DNA of 64,000 nt from JAFEDN01 sp963712715 (GCA_963712715.1 CAVQJI010000015.1:11571-75570); one strand, 5' to 3'. Positions 38,758 to 46,843 are shown, numbered from the stretch's first letter. Numbers and translations are program-made. The notes: generated by a model not told the origin, from the sequence alone.

Positions 38758-39107
38758 GCGAAGCTATTTTACACTTTACAGATGAAGCAGTTGAACATAT
38801 TAAAAAATCTCTGACCCGTTTCCCCAATGGCGGGTTTCGTCTGTCGATTAAAAAGACCGGTTGTTCGGGATATAAATACGTTCCCGAAATTCTGGCGGAT
38901 CCCAAAGCCAATGATGTGGAATTTAGCGCTGAGCATGGCTTGCGGATTTTTATCGATCCAACCTGCGTTAATATGGTTAAAGGCACCTTGGTAAAATTAA
39001 CTGCGAAAGGATTGGGACAAAAACTGCTGACATTTGATAATCCGAATGTCACGGGTGAATGCGGCTGCGGTGAAAGTTTTCATCTTCAAGAGGATGGCCA
39101 TGGCTAA
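38754..39107 (+). CDS. sufA: A-type iron-sulfur carrier SufA
   Basis: This is a 117-residue A-type carrier that receives clusters from SufBCD and passes them to target proteins. The three ligand Cys lie in KTGCSGYKYVPE and GECGCGESF at the C-terminus. It overlaps sufU by 4 bp (ATGA) and sufT by 14 bp, so the last genes of the operon are translationally coupled. Confidence 0.9.
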   Translation: MSEAILHFTDEAVEHIKKSLTRFPNGGFRLSIKKTGCSGYKYVPEILADPKANDVEFSAEHGLRIFIDPTCVNMVKGTLVKLTAKGLGQKLLTFDNPNVTGECGCGESFHLQEDGHG

Positions 39108-39639
39108 CGCCGAAATTATTTATTTGTTGCGTGATTGTTATGTGGCGATGGTGCCATCCGGCGCGAAAATGAAGCTGCATAAAGGCATGGAAGTGAAAAT
39201 TACCCAGCAGTTAGGCAATAATTTTACCGTGGAAGTTTTCGGTAATCTGGCGCGCATCGAGGGAAAAGACGCGGATGCATTGGGTAAGCAAACCGCTGAT
39301 CCTTTAGCGGCCTTACCCGCCGACAGCAGTATTGACGATCAGGCCATGGCAATGCTGAAAACGGTTTACGATCCGGAAATCCCGGTCAATATCGTTGATT
39401 TAGGGCTGGTGTATGATTGCGTGATTGATAAATCAGACGAAGGCGCTTGGCGGATTACCGTCACCATGACATTGACTGCGCCCGGATGCGGTATGGGTCC
39501 CGCCATCGCTGACGACGCCAAACAAAAACTTGAACGCATTCCAAATGTCAGCGCCGCCACGGTGAATATCGTTTTTGACCCACCGTGGAGCCGCGAAAAA
39601 ATGTCCGACGCCGCCAAACTCGAATTAGGCGTTTTTTAA
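39094..39639 (+). CDS. sufT: SufT-family (MIP18/DUF59) iron-sulfur maturation protein
   Basis: This is a 181-residue protein with an N-terminal SufT region (YLLRDCYVAMVPSGAKMKL; QQLGNNFTVEV) and a C-terminal MIP18 domain. That domain carries YDPEIPVNIVDLGLVYDC and TLTAPGCGMGPAIADD, with the conserved Cys, and ends in NIVFDPPWSREKMSD. It is an auxiliary factor for cluster delivery and closes the SUF operon. The start could be ATG 39094 or 39100; both overlap sufA. The next gene is convergent and only 1 bp away. Confidence 0.88.
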   Translation: MAMANAEIIYLLRDCYVAMVPSGAKMKLHKGMEVKITQQLGNNFTVEVFGNLARIEGKDADALGKQTADPLAALPADSSIDDQAMAMLKTVYDPEIPVNIVDLGLVYDCVIDKSDEGAWRITVTMTLTAPGCGMGPAIADDAKQKLERIPNVSAATVNIVFDPPWSREKMSDAAKLELGVF

Positions 39640-39640
39640 G

Positions 39641-41413
39641 CTATAAATTTAGCGTGACTTTGTTTGCTGTGGGCGCCTGCGCTGATCCTTTGGGTACTTG
39701 AAAAAAATGAGGCTTACTTTTTCTCGAAGAATAAACTTTCTGCAATGATTTCTGCAAGGTTTCAATACGTGCTCTTAAGTGGGTATAGTTTTTAATGACT
39801 GCTTCGTATTTTAATTGAGGATATTTGCCTGGGTTTTGCCTGTATTTTTTAATTTTATCTTCCAGCTTTTTATCGATCACAGTCAGTTGCCGAGAGGCTT
39901 GTTTCAGTTCCCTTAAAGAAAAATTCTTAAAATTTTTATTGTTTAAAATATTGATGTCGTTTTCAAATTTATTCTCTCGCTCCAGCGCTTTACCATAACG
40001 CCGATCCCGAAGCATTTTTATCGCCGGATTCTCAAAAAAGGCGAGAGAATTTTTAGAAACTTCTACCTCTTTCTGATCCAGTTTGGGTTTGTCTTGAACT
40101 GACACGGTTGCTGAATTCTGATTCTTTTTCGGGGAAAGCTTATGCAGCTCTTCTTTCAGTATGGTGTGTACCTCAACCGCCGAGGGCCGGTTTCCGGGAT
40201 TTGGGTCACAACACCGTAAAATTAAATCGCGTAATACCTGAGGACAGCTCTTAGGCCAGCCAGTAAGGTCCCATGGTCGCTGATTATTTTTAATATGATC
40301 CTTGATCTTCGACATATTACCCGATTGTTGAATCAGGGTATGGTAGGGATAGTTCCCGGATACTATTTCGTATAACACCATTCCCAAACCAAAAACGTCT
40401 GAAGCTTTGCTGTAGGAGCATTGCGTTTCGTCCTGGAAGAGTTCAGGTGCATTCCAGGGTATGGTGCCCACCATATCGGTCGTTATCACGCCCGATTTGG
40501 AGTCTTCTATCGAAGCACAGAGACCGAAGTCACAGATTTGGGCGCGCAGTTCTTCGCCATTGGGTGTGTTACTGTAATATAACAAGACATTCAGACTCTT
40601 GAAATCGCGATAAAGAATATGACTGTCGTGTAAAAAGATCACTCCTTCCGCGATATCAGCCGCCAGCCGATAGAGCACCGATTCATTCATAGCGGGTTTT
40701 GAACTCAACCACTGCTGAAGATTTCCCTCCATAAAAGCCTCCATCACCAGGCAGGGTTTGTCATTTTCCACATAAAAAGCTTTTAATTTTGGTAAAACTT
40801 CGGATCCGATGGTAGCCAGTATCTTCATTTCAAGAGAGTCATTTTCTGAAACACGAAAATTGGGAATTTTAACTGCGACGTTTTCGCCTCGATAGGATCC
40901 CTGGTAGACTGTCGCTTGTCCACCTTTGCCCAACTCGTGAGAACGATTGATTTTTAAGTCCGGAGCCGAGGCATTATTAAAATCTTCAGGCTTTAAAAGA
41001 TTTGCCAGCGAGAGAAATTGCTCTAAAACCGGGATTGGTTTTTGGTCTGCATTGGCCGGTCTGGTGCTTCGGAATGTTTCATTTTGTACTTCCATAAGCT
41101 GAATATGAGAATCCGCACCGTAGCCATTATTCTTGGCTTCTTCTTCAATCTCAGGACCCGCAGACTGAGATTGGATATTTTCTGGGTTTTGATTATTCTT
41201 TTTTATTTCCATCATCTGGTCATAAGATTCCACGCCGTAGCCATCGTTATTGACAGCCGTAGATTCGATGTTTTCCGGGTTTTGGTTCTGTTGTATTTCC
41301 TGCATCTGCGCATAAGATTCCAAACCGAAGCCATTCTCGTTGGCTTCTCTTTCAAGCTCAGGACTCGTATCTTTCGAGGACAACACCATTTTTTCTTCAT
41401 TTACTATTTTCAT
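39641..41413 (-). CDS. Eukaryotic-like protein kinase with N-terminal tandem repeats
   Basis: This is a 590-residue protein. Residues 27-40, 57-70 and 95-108 repeat the pattern G(F/Y)G-x-(E/D)S(Y/H)-x-Q-x-(M/Q)E(I/V). The linker QNPENI recurs at about 44-49 and 75-80. The kinase domain (about 155-435) is complete: Gly-loop LGKGGQATVYQG (161-172), Lys182 in VAVKI, catalytic YRDFKSLN (Asp270, Asn275), DFG at 295-297, APE at 322-324 and a conserved Arg in NRPSAVEV. HRD is replaced by YRD. The layout resembles tyrosine-kinase-like eukaryotic kinases. The C-terminal 150 residues are basic and helical. A secreted effector role is plausible but not shown. Confidence 0.82.
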   Translation of the reverse strand: MKIVNEEKMVLSSKDTSPELEREANENGFGLESYAQMQEIQQNQNPENIESTAVNNDGYGVESYDQMMEIKKNNQNPENIQSQSAGPEIEEEAKNNGYGADSHIQLMEVQNETFRSTRPANADQKPIPVLEQFLSLANLLKPEDFNNASAPDLKINRSHELGKGGQATVYQGSYRGENVAVKIPNFRVSENDSLEMKILATIGSEVLPKLKAFYVENDKPCLVMEAFMEGNLQQWLSSKPAMNESVLYRLAADIAEGVIFLHDSHILYRDFKSLNVLLYYSNTPNGEELRAQICDFGLCASIEDSKSGVITTDMVGTIPWNAPELFQDETQCSYSKASDVFGLGMVLYEIVSGNYPYHTLIQQSGNMSKIKDHIKNNQRPWDLTGWPKSCPQVLRDLILRCCDPNPGNRPSAVEVHTILKEELHKLSPKKNQNSATVSVQDKPKLDQKEVEVSKNSLAFFENPAIKMLRDRRYGKALERENKFENDINILNNKNFKNFSLRELKQASRQLTVIDKKLEDKIKKYRQNPGKYPQLKYEAVIKNYTHLRARIETLQKSLQKVYSSRKSKPHFFQVPKGSAQAPTANKVTLNL

Positions 41414-41786
41414 AATTTATTCTCTTAAGCCCCGGTTTATGTAAAAATGATATTATATACATGAAATATTAAATAAAGATTAAAATATGAATATATTACT
41501 CAGGATAATCGAGGCGAGGACGCTAAGGCCTGTCACGTCGTCCCGCGGCTTGTCCGCGGGATCCAGGGATTAAGCCAATGCCTCGTTCTCTGGATCCCGC
41601 GGACAAGCCGCGGGACGACGTATCCGATGGTGGAGGCCAACAGCACCCTGTCAGAATTAAATGCAAAAGCTACTAGTTATATAAACTATTTATTTTGTTT
41701 CAATGATTTGTCGTGTTTTTAATATTTTCTTAATAAAAAAAGTATAAAGTTTGGGTTCACTAGGATTCGCGAAAAGAGGAACAAGT
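41414..41786. other. Intergenic region with a perfect hairpin
   Basis: This 373-bp gap between the divergent kinase and TraB-like genes has A+T-rich ends, where both promoters must lie. In the middle is one G+C-rich palindrome (41535-41621), listed separately. I see no reading frame or RNA gene. Confidence 0.5.
41535..41621. repeat. 87-bp hairpin element with perfect 32-bp arms
   Basis: The arm starting ACGTCGTCCCGCGGCTTG (41535-41566) is matched without a mismatch by the complement at 41590-41621, around a 23-bp loop. Each arm has an inner self-complementary part (CCGCGG, TCCGCGGGA). It is unrelated to the 86-bp palindrome family and occurs once in the window. Its G+C-rich nature contrasts with the surrounding A+T-rich gap. 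Confidence 0.8.
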
Positions 41787-42452
41787 ATGAAATTATTCAA
41801 TATAGTAGAAGCACCTAATGGGCAAATAAGTTATCTTTTTGGTACCTGTCATTATTTTTTTGATATTCCACCGGAACTCATTGAAAAATTAGATAAAAAC
41901 ATCAAGCATCTTTTAGTTGAATATGCCCTGGATATGGATTCGAATTTGGGTATAGAGGATGAAAAATATGAATTATCTAATAAAAGACTGGATGTACAAA
42001 TTACTCTCATGGCAAAAGAAAAAGGAATTCCCATCACTTCATTAGATCATAACGCCCAGAATCTTTCTGAATATAAGCTAGAAATTAATTATGATAAATC
42101 GGGTATCGATTGTTTTTTCTCTCCGGAATCGGCTTTATTATCTTATCCGCAAACATTGCGCATTATAAATCTCTATCATAAACAAGATACCACTCAATTA
42201 GCGGATATTTTATTAATGGAATCCAAAAATGAAGACCCCATAGTCCATGAACGTAATAAATTATGGCTGCCGGCAATTATAAAAAGCCTGGATGAGGGAG
42301 ATGCACTGATTGCCGTAGGATTTGGTCATTTATTTGGTATGCAAGGATTAATCAAACTTTTGAATGAAAAGGGGATATCGCTTAAAACCTTTTCCAGTTA
42401 CTCTCCTTTCAATGAAAAAAGTAAAAGAATATCAGGAAAAATATATCGATAA
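41787..42452 (+). CDS. TraB/GumN-like domain protein
   Basis: This is a 221-residue protein with the TraB/GumN (Tiki-like) pattern. It has ISYLFGTCHYFFDIPPE near the start, an invariant-type Glu in KHLLVEYALD, IVHERNKLWLPAI and AVGFGHLFGMQGLIKLL near the end. The family is linked to metalloprotease-like folds with His and Glu as key residues, both present here. ATG 41787 (MKLFNIVEAPNG) follows AGAGGA; upstream in-frame codons have no ribosome site. There is no signal peptide. The end overlaps the next frame by 41 bp, so either two genes overlap or a frameshift splits one longer protein. Confidence 0.78.
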   Translation: MKLFNIVEAPNGQISYLFGTCHYFFDIPPELIEKLDKNIKHLLVEYALDMDSNLGIEDEKYELSNKRLDVQITLMAKEKGIPITSLDHNAQNLSEYKLEINYDKSGIDCFFSPESALLSYPQTLRIINLYHKQDTTQLADILLMESKNEDPIVHERNKLWLPAIIKSLDEGDALIAVGFGHLFGMQGLIKLLNEKGISLKTFSSYSPFNEKSKRISGKIYR

Positions 42453-43071
42453 GAATATTTTGAATGGGGAAGTTTTCTCTCAAACGACTATCTCTCATGG
42501 CTCAAGCCACTATTATCGAGGAAAAATTTATAGTTATGAGGAAAAAATATTAAACAGAATCCTGGACCCGTTTCGAAAACAGAATTCTTCAGGTTTTTTT
42601 GGATCTTTTAGGAAAAAACGCGATTCTTTAACTTACTATAAAAAAGATCCTTTGCCTCTTTTGGAAGAGACTTTTATGACAAAACGCCCATGGAAAATTC
42701 AGAAGGAAAATTTCATATATAAGCTTCTGGATGAGAAGCTGCTCGCTACAATAATGTTCATAATGGAGTCAGGAGGTAGTAATGATTCATTAAAATTATT
42801 AGGATTTTCCCGACGAATAATTTTTTATTGTCACCTGTTTTATCCGGATATTATAAAGAACTTATTGATAAAATATATGGATTGGGTCAAAAATCACGAT
42901 GATGATTATTCATTCCTGGAGATAAAGGCGCTAAAATTGCTCTTATCCTGTGGCGTCATTCCCTCCTGGAAGGACGAATATAAAAACTGCATACAACAAC
43001 ATGCTCCAGAATATTTTTATAAATTTGAAAACGGGCTTTATTGCCTAATATTTTTCTGGAATGTCGAATAA
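42412..43071 (+). CDS. Uncharacterised protein following the TraB-like gene
   Basis: I do not recognise this 219-residue protein. From ATG 42412 (MKKVKEYQEKYIDKNILNGE) it is basic and mainly helical, with no signal peptide or membrane helix. Tyr-rich HGSSHYYRGKIYSYEEKILN is followed by several Leu-rich helices (KLLDEKLLATIMFIMES; LLGFSRRIIFYCHLFYPDI), which resemble helical-repeat solenoids. Because it begins inside the end of the TraB-like gene, it may be the second half of that protein after an indel. The final residues FENGLYCLIFFWNVE may also be out of frame, since the text stays open-like afterwards. Confidence 0.55.
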   Translation: MKKVKEYQEKYIDKNILNGEVFSQTTISHGSSHYYRGKIYSYEEKILNRILDPFRKQNSSGFFGSFRKKRDSLTYYKKDPLPLLEETFMTKRPWKIQKENFIYKLLDEKLLATIMFIMESGGSNDSLKLLGFSRRIIFYCHLFYPDIIKNLLIKYMDWVKNHDDDYSFLEIKALKLLLSCGVIPSWKDEYKNCIQQHAPEYFYKFENGLYCLIFFWNVE

Positions 43072-43145
43072 ATAACAACGACATTGCCGAAAATATATAT
43101 GGATATTTAGATCTTCCTCAATTAGGGAAATAAAGGAGAAAGAGC

Positions 43146-43220
43146 ATGCAAAAAAATACTTCCGATGGACGTCATGGGTTAAGTCCAAAGAATTTTATTC
43201 CAGGAGCGATCTATAGTTAA
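43146..43220 (+). CDS. 24-residue small frame with good ribosome site
   Basis: ATG 43146 follows AAGGAGA at a suitable distance and encodes a 24-residue peptide (MQKNTSDGRHGLSPKNFIPG then AIYS). Nothing about it is recognised. It overlaps the end of the antisense XRE gene by 26 bp. It may be the surviving 5' end of a gene cut off at about 43220. Confidence 0.25.
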   Translation: MQKNTSDGRHGLSPKNFIPGAIYS

Positions 43221-43554
43221 AACAGAACAATTCACCAATCCGCTTTGCTACTTCTCTACCAATTCGGCGGGCGCCATTTTCCATTTGGGAGATATCAGAT
43301 TGGGTCATATTCAGCTTTTTTGCCATCTGCGCTTGCGTTAACCCTTCCCTGTATCTTATGCCCTTTAGTAAGGCGCCAGGTTTGGTATATTTTTCATTGA
43401 TATCAGAAAAAAGTTCGTCCGGGCTCACAGTTTCGCCAGATATCCGATATTTTTTGGCAACTTTAACAGGGAATTGATAAACAACCCCGGCATGTTGCAT
43501 CCTGATTTGAGTTAACCTCTTTTTAATAGGGCGCTTTTTCGTGTGTTCCAACAT
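43195..43554 (-). CDS. XRE-family helix-turn-helix antitoxin
   Basis: This is a 119-residue DNA-binding protein. ATG 43554 (MLEHTKKRPIKKRL) was chosen because it lies within the end of the toxin fragment, as in HigBA-type pairs. An upstream in-frame start would extend it into the toxin body. The C-terminal half has a clear HTH: YREGLTQAQMAKKLNMTQSD followed by ISQMENGARRIGREVAKRI. The N-terminal half is a basic extension. It would bind and neutralise the neighbouring toxin, which is now incomplete. Confidence 0.75.
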   Translation of the reverse strand: MLEHTKKRPIKKRLTQIRMQHAGVVYQFPVKVAKKYRISGETVSPDELFSDINEKYTKPGALLKGIRYREGLTQAQMAKKLNMTQSDISQMENGARRIGREVAKRIGELFCFNYRSLLE

Positions 43555-43720
43555 AAAATACCTCAATGACTTTTTCTGATTTAAAAACTTCCCAACAACA
43601 AACATATGTTGGGTTCCCCTTAACTAAATGACAATGCCTGATATCTTCCTGCTTTCTGCTATGAAGCTTCCCATAATTATGCCATCCTTGACCGGGCGCA
43701 GGCCCACTCCATACTATAAA
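43523..43720 (-). pseudogene. HigB-like toxin remnant lacking its 5' end
   Basis: An open frame after the Nudix stop codon reads WSGPAPGQGWHNYGKLHSRK, then EDIRHCHLVKGNPTYVCCWE and IEVFYVGTHEKAPY to a stop at 43523-43525. This matches the C-terminal two thirds of RelE/HigB-like ribonuclease toxins. No start codon is available, and the Nudix gene ends exactly where the fragment begins, so the first 25-30 residues are missing. It overlaps the antitoxin start by 32 bp, the normal arrangement. Confidence 0.65.
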
Positions 43721-44155
43721 CTATATACCATATTTTGGAATATTACAATATATGGAATGTAAACATGTCGCGATGATCTGGCTATGATCGAAAGCGAGGA
43801 GAGGTAGGGAATTCAGTGGAAACCAGGCGAATGCTGCGGCATCATCGCCGGCCTGGCCCTTTTCCCGGCTGTCGAAGAGGGCGATCCAGGCGATACTGAT
43901 GGTGCGGCCTCGGGGGTCGCGGTTTGGGGCGCCAAAACAGTGGAATTGCGACAGGGAAGCCGGATTCAGTTGGGTTTCTTCCCATAATTCCCGCCGTGCC
44001 GCGGTTTCCAGATCTTCGTCAATTTCAACAAATCCGCCCGGTAAAGCCCATTGCCCTGCAAACGGCGGGTTTCCCCGCCGAATGAGAGCGATTTCCACCG
44101 GCTTTACGACTGGGTAAAGACAGACAATATCAACGGTTACGGCTATTTTTTGCAT
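43721..44155 (-). CDS. Nudix hydrolase
   Basis: This is a 144-residue Nudix enzyme that would hydrolyse nucleoside diphosphates linked to another group, in the ADP-ribose pyrophosphatase-like part of the family. The Nudix box is complete (GGFVEIDEDLETAARRELWE then ETQL), preceded by PFAGQWALPGG. C-terminal to it are GAPNRDPRGRTISIAWIALF and FAWFPLNSLPLLAFDH. The final residues (YCNIPKYGI) run to a TAG that directly borders the toxin remnant, so the natural C-terminus may have been altered by the same rearrangement. Confidence 0.88.
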   Translation of the reverse strand: MQKIAVTVDIVCLYPVVKPVEIALIRRGNPPFAGQWALPGGFVEIDEDLETAARRELWEETQLNPASLSQFHCFGAPNRDPRGRTISIAWIALFDSREKGQAGDDAAAFAWFPLNSLPLLAFDHSQIIATCLHSIYCNIPKYGI

Positions 44156-44180
44156 AGATAATTTATGTTATAATCCCCCA

Positions 44181-44618
44181 ATGGAATTATCAAGAATAAA
44201 ATCAATCATTACCGACCAATTTCGCGAGCAACAGGGAGTCGTTGCTGTGTTAATATACGGTTCTCATGCTAAAGGTGTTGCCAGGCCCGACAGCGATGTA
44301 GATATTGCGGTGCTATATGATCCTCCGCATGTTCCTTCACCTTTAGAGTTGTGGGAATTTCGACAGATACTGGATCGCGCATTTCCATGTGAGATTGATT
44401 TAATATGTTTAAATAACGCCGATCCCATTATAGGCAATCAAATTTATAAGCACCATCAAGTGATATTGATGAATGATTCAAAACAATTAGCAGAGTATTT
44501 TGCTCGTTTAAGCAGTGAATATGCTGAATTGAAGGAATTTATCAAACCCATGGAAGATCAAATTTTACAGAGGAAATATTATGTCCGATCTGGAAGTGAT
44601 CATAAGAAAAGTGGATAG
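44181..44618 (+). CDS. mntA: MntA-like minimal nucleotidyltransferase antitoxin
   Basis: This is a 145-residue minimal nucleotidyltransferase. The catalytic motif is complete: IYGSHAKGVARPDSDVDIAV (GSx10D-x-D) with a later Asp in CEIDLICLNN. It overlaps the downstream HEPN gene by 38 bp. In such pairs the transferase adenylylates the HEPN ribonuclease near its active site and silences it. The first codons lie close to the divergent Nudix gene (25 bp), so the promoters overlap. Confidence 0.87.
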   Translation: MELSRIKSIITDQFREQQGVVAVLIYGSHAKGVARPDSDVDIAVLYDPPHVPSPLELWEFRQILDRAFPCEIDLICLNNADPIIGNQIYKHHQVILMNDSKQLAEYFARLSSEYAELKEFIKPMEDQILQRKYYVRSGSDHKKSG

Positions 44619-45007
44619 TATCCAAAATTGCTTGCAACGTATTGTGGAAAAAACTCATGACAATCAGCATTGGCCAGAGGATTATGACGCAAGAGATATT
44701 GTGGTACTTCATTTGATTAGAGCTATTCAACTTTGTGTGGATATAGCAGGCTGTATTATTACTGAAAAAAAATGGGGCAATACCCAAAACATTGGGTGAA
44801 TCTTTTTATATTTTAAGCAAAAATAATGTAATTGACCATGCATTAATGGAGAGAATGCATAAAATGGTTGGCTTTCGCAATATTGCGACCCATGCATATA
44901 AAGAGATCAACTATGACATCGTCAGATCGATTGTGGAACATCATCTCAGTGATTTCGAAGATTTTTATACACAAGCTTTAAAATATTCACAACAATTGGA
45001 ACATTAA
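44581..45007 (+). pseudogene. hepT: HepT-like HEPN ribonuclease toxin, single frameshift
   Basis: This is a HEPN-domain RNase toxin of about 141 residues, partner of the nucleotidyltransferase upstream. The first frame (44581-44780) has VDSIQNCLQRIVEKT and LIRAIQLCVDIAGCIITEKK. After an indel at about 44778, in a GGGG run, the second frame has TLGESFYILSKNNVID, MHKMVGFRNIATHAY and the C-terminal helix. The RNase motif R-x4-H is intact (RNIATH), and the neighbouring Tyr typical of AMPylation sites is present (HAY). A toxin broken while its antitoxin is intact could be real, but the homopolymer position also fits a sequence error. Confidence 0.82.
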
Positions 45008-45009
45008 AA

Positions 45010-46302
45010 ATGAATTCTCCTCGTATTGGTTTTGTCAGTCTGGGCTGCCCGAAAGCGCTGGTGGACTCGGAGCGAATTATTACGCAATTGCGCGCGCAGG
45101 GATATGAAATGTCGCCGACTTATTCCAAAGCGGATTTAGTGATTGTTAATACCTGCGGGTTTATTGAATCCGCCGTGGAAGAATCGTTGGCGACAATTCA
45201 GGAAGCTCTGGCGGAAAATGGCAAGGTCATTGTGACCGGCTGTCTGGGCGTGAAAGCGGACATGATTCGTGAACGGTGCCCGGGCGTATTGCATATCAGC
45301 GGGCCGCAATCGTATGAATCCGTGGTGAAGGCCGTGCATCAACAATTGCCGCCGCCACCGCAGGATCCTTTTATCAGTCTGGTTCCGCCGCAAGGAATTA
45401 AACTTACCCCGCGCCATTATGCTTATCTGAAAATTTCCGAAGGCTGTAATCATCGCTGCACTTTTTGCATTATCCCTTCCATGCGCGGAAAATTGGTGAG
45501 CCGGCCTTTGGAAGAAGTAGTGACCGAAGCGAAAAAACTCGCGCTCGCGGGGGTAAAAGAATTGCTGGTCATTTCCCAGGACACCAGCGCTTATGGCGTC
45601 GATTTGAAATACGCCGATGACACCCGTTTCATCAAACTCTGTGAAGCGTTAGGCGAATTGGGTATCTGGGTGCGGTTACATTATGTTTATCCGTATCCAC
45701 ATGTCGACGACGTGATTCCTTTGATGGCGGCGGGAAAAATTCTTCCCTATCTGGATATTCCCTTCCAGCACGCCAGCGCGCGTATTTTGCGCTTAATGAA
45801 ACGTCCGGCCAGCGCGGAAAATATCCTGCAGCGCTTGCAAAACTGGCGCGAGATATGTCCGGATATCACTATTCGCAGCACTTTTATCGTCGGCTTTCCG
45901 GGCGAGACCGAAGCGGATTTTCAGGAATTGTTGGATTTTTTAAAGGCCGCGCGACTGGACCGGGTAGGGTGCTTTAAATATTCGCCAGTGCCCGGGGCGG
46001 ACGCTAACGTATTGCCGGACCCTGTACCCGAAACGGTGCAGCAGGAACGTTACGAGCGTTTTATGGCCTGTCAGGCTGAGATCAGTCACAGCAAACTTCA
46101 GGAAAAAATTGGCCGCCGGCTGACGGTGTTAATCGACCAGGTGGATGAAGAGGGCGCTATTGCCCGCAGTATGGCGGACGCTCCGGAAATCGACGGGGTA
46201 GTTTATATTGAAGACGGACAAAAGCTCACCGTGGGTGATTACGCCACGGTGAGTATTATCGACACGAATGAATATGATTTGTACGCTGAGTTAGCGTCCT
46301 GA
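45010..46302 (+). CDS. rimO: Ribosomal protein S12 methylthiotransferase
   Basis: This is a 430-residue radical SAM enzyme that methylthiolates Asp89 of ribosomal protein S12. The N-terminal UPF0004 domain supplies three cluster Cys (SLGCPKALVDSE, VNTCGFIESA, TGCLGVKAD). The radical SAM motif is CNHRCTFC in ISEGCNHRCTFCIIPSMRGK. YPYPHVDD, PYLDIPFQHAS and STFIVGFPGETEADF are typical. The C-terminal TRAM domain (KIGRRLTVLIDQ to YDLYAELAS) separates it from MiaB. The length equals the E. coli enzyme within a few residues. It starts 3 bp after the hepT stop. Confidence 0.95.
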   Translation: MNSPRIGFVSLGCPKALVDSERIITQLRAQGYEMSPTYSKADLVIVNTCGFIESAVEESLATIQEALAENGKVIVTGCLGVKADMIRERCPGVLHISGPQSYESVVKAVHQQLPPPPQDPFISLVPPQGIKLTPRHYAYLKISEGCNHRCTFCIIPSMRGKLVSRPLEEVVTEAKKLALAGVKELLVISQDTSAYGVDLKYADDTRFIKLCEALGELGIWVRLHYVYPYPHVDDVIPLMAAGKILPYLDIPFQHASARILRLMKRPASAENILQRLQNWREICPDITIRSTFIVGFPGETEADFQELLDFLKAARLDRVGCFKYSPVPGADANVLPDPVPETVQQERYERFMACQAEISHSKLQEKIGRRLTVLIDQVDEEGAIARSMADAPEIDGVVYIEDGQKLTVGDYATVSIIDTNEYDLYAELAS

Positions 46303-46313
46303 TTCATATTCGA

Positions 46314-46607
46314 TTATTTCGGATTATTAAAGCTATTTGGGTTGGACGTTGGCGGTGGAACCGGTGGAACATGAGTACAGGTGTCAGAGCATTTTCCACT
46401 TCCACAACATCTGCTGGCAAGAAAGATCATGATAACCGCTGCGATGCCAACTATGATGTAGATAACTCTCTCCACGATCGGCCATGCGCCAAATAGAAAA
46501 GTTACGAAATTAAACCCAAATATCCCAATTAATCCCCAGTTAATGCCTCCTATAATCACTAAAATCAGGCAAATCCATCCCAGGACGCCACATTTTTTAT
46601 GCCACAT
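46314..46607 (-). CDS. DUF378-type small membrane protein
   Basis: This is a 97-residue protein with two strongly hydrophobic segments (residues about 9-30 and 46-65). The first holds the DUF378 signature-like GGINWGLIGIFGFN. A Cys-rich stretch, SRCCGSGKCSDTC, and a Pro/Asn-rich tail (PPVPPPTSNPNSFNN) follow and are unusual for the family. The function is unknown. A good ribosome site (GGAGG) precedes the start. Confidence 0.75.
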   Translation of the reverse strand: MWHKKCGVLGWICLILVIIGGINWGLIGIFGFNFVTFLFGAWPIVERVIYIIVGIAAVIMIFLASRCCGSGKCSDTCTHVPPVPPPTSNPNSFNNPK

Positions 46608-46812
46608 ATAAACCTCCTCCCATTAATCTGGTTCTATTATAAGTTTAGGTCATAAAATGCATAAATTCCATCATTTTGTAGCTCCGTTTGGTCGAATAAC
46701 GCTTTCAGATTTACCAGGCTTTAATCCACAGGTAAAAGTGGGTTAACAAGCGGTGATTACTTTTTTAAATTTCCTGTAGGAGCATCGAAGAAAAAATAAC
46801 GATTTAAGGCGT

Positions 46813-46836
46813 GAGTTCCTGTTAGCAGGAACACTC
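46813..46836 (-). terminator. Stem-loop after the Rpn gene
   Basis: GAGTTCCTG and CAGGAACACTC pair, with one bulge, around TTAG just downstream of the minus-strand gene ending at 46844. No clear U-run follows on that strand, so termination strength is uncertain. Confidence 0.35.
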
Positions 46837-46843
46837 TTCAGGA

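Noticed and set aside
41042..41428. 128-residue hydrophobic frame opposite the kinase N-terminus
   Set aside because: It is a complement-strand shadow of the Glu/Asn-rich repeat region and has no ribosome site or family resemblance.
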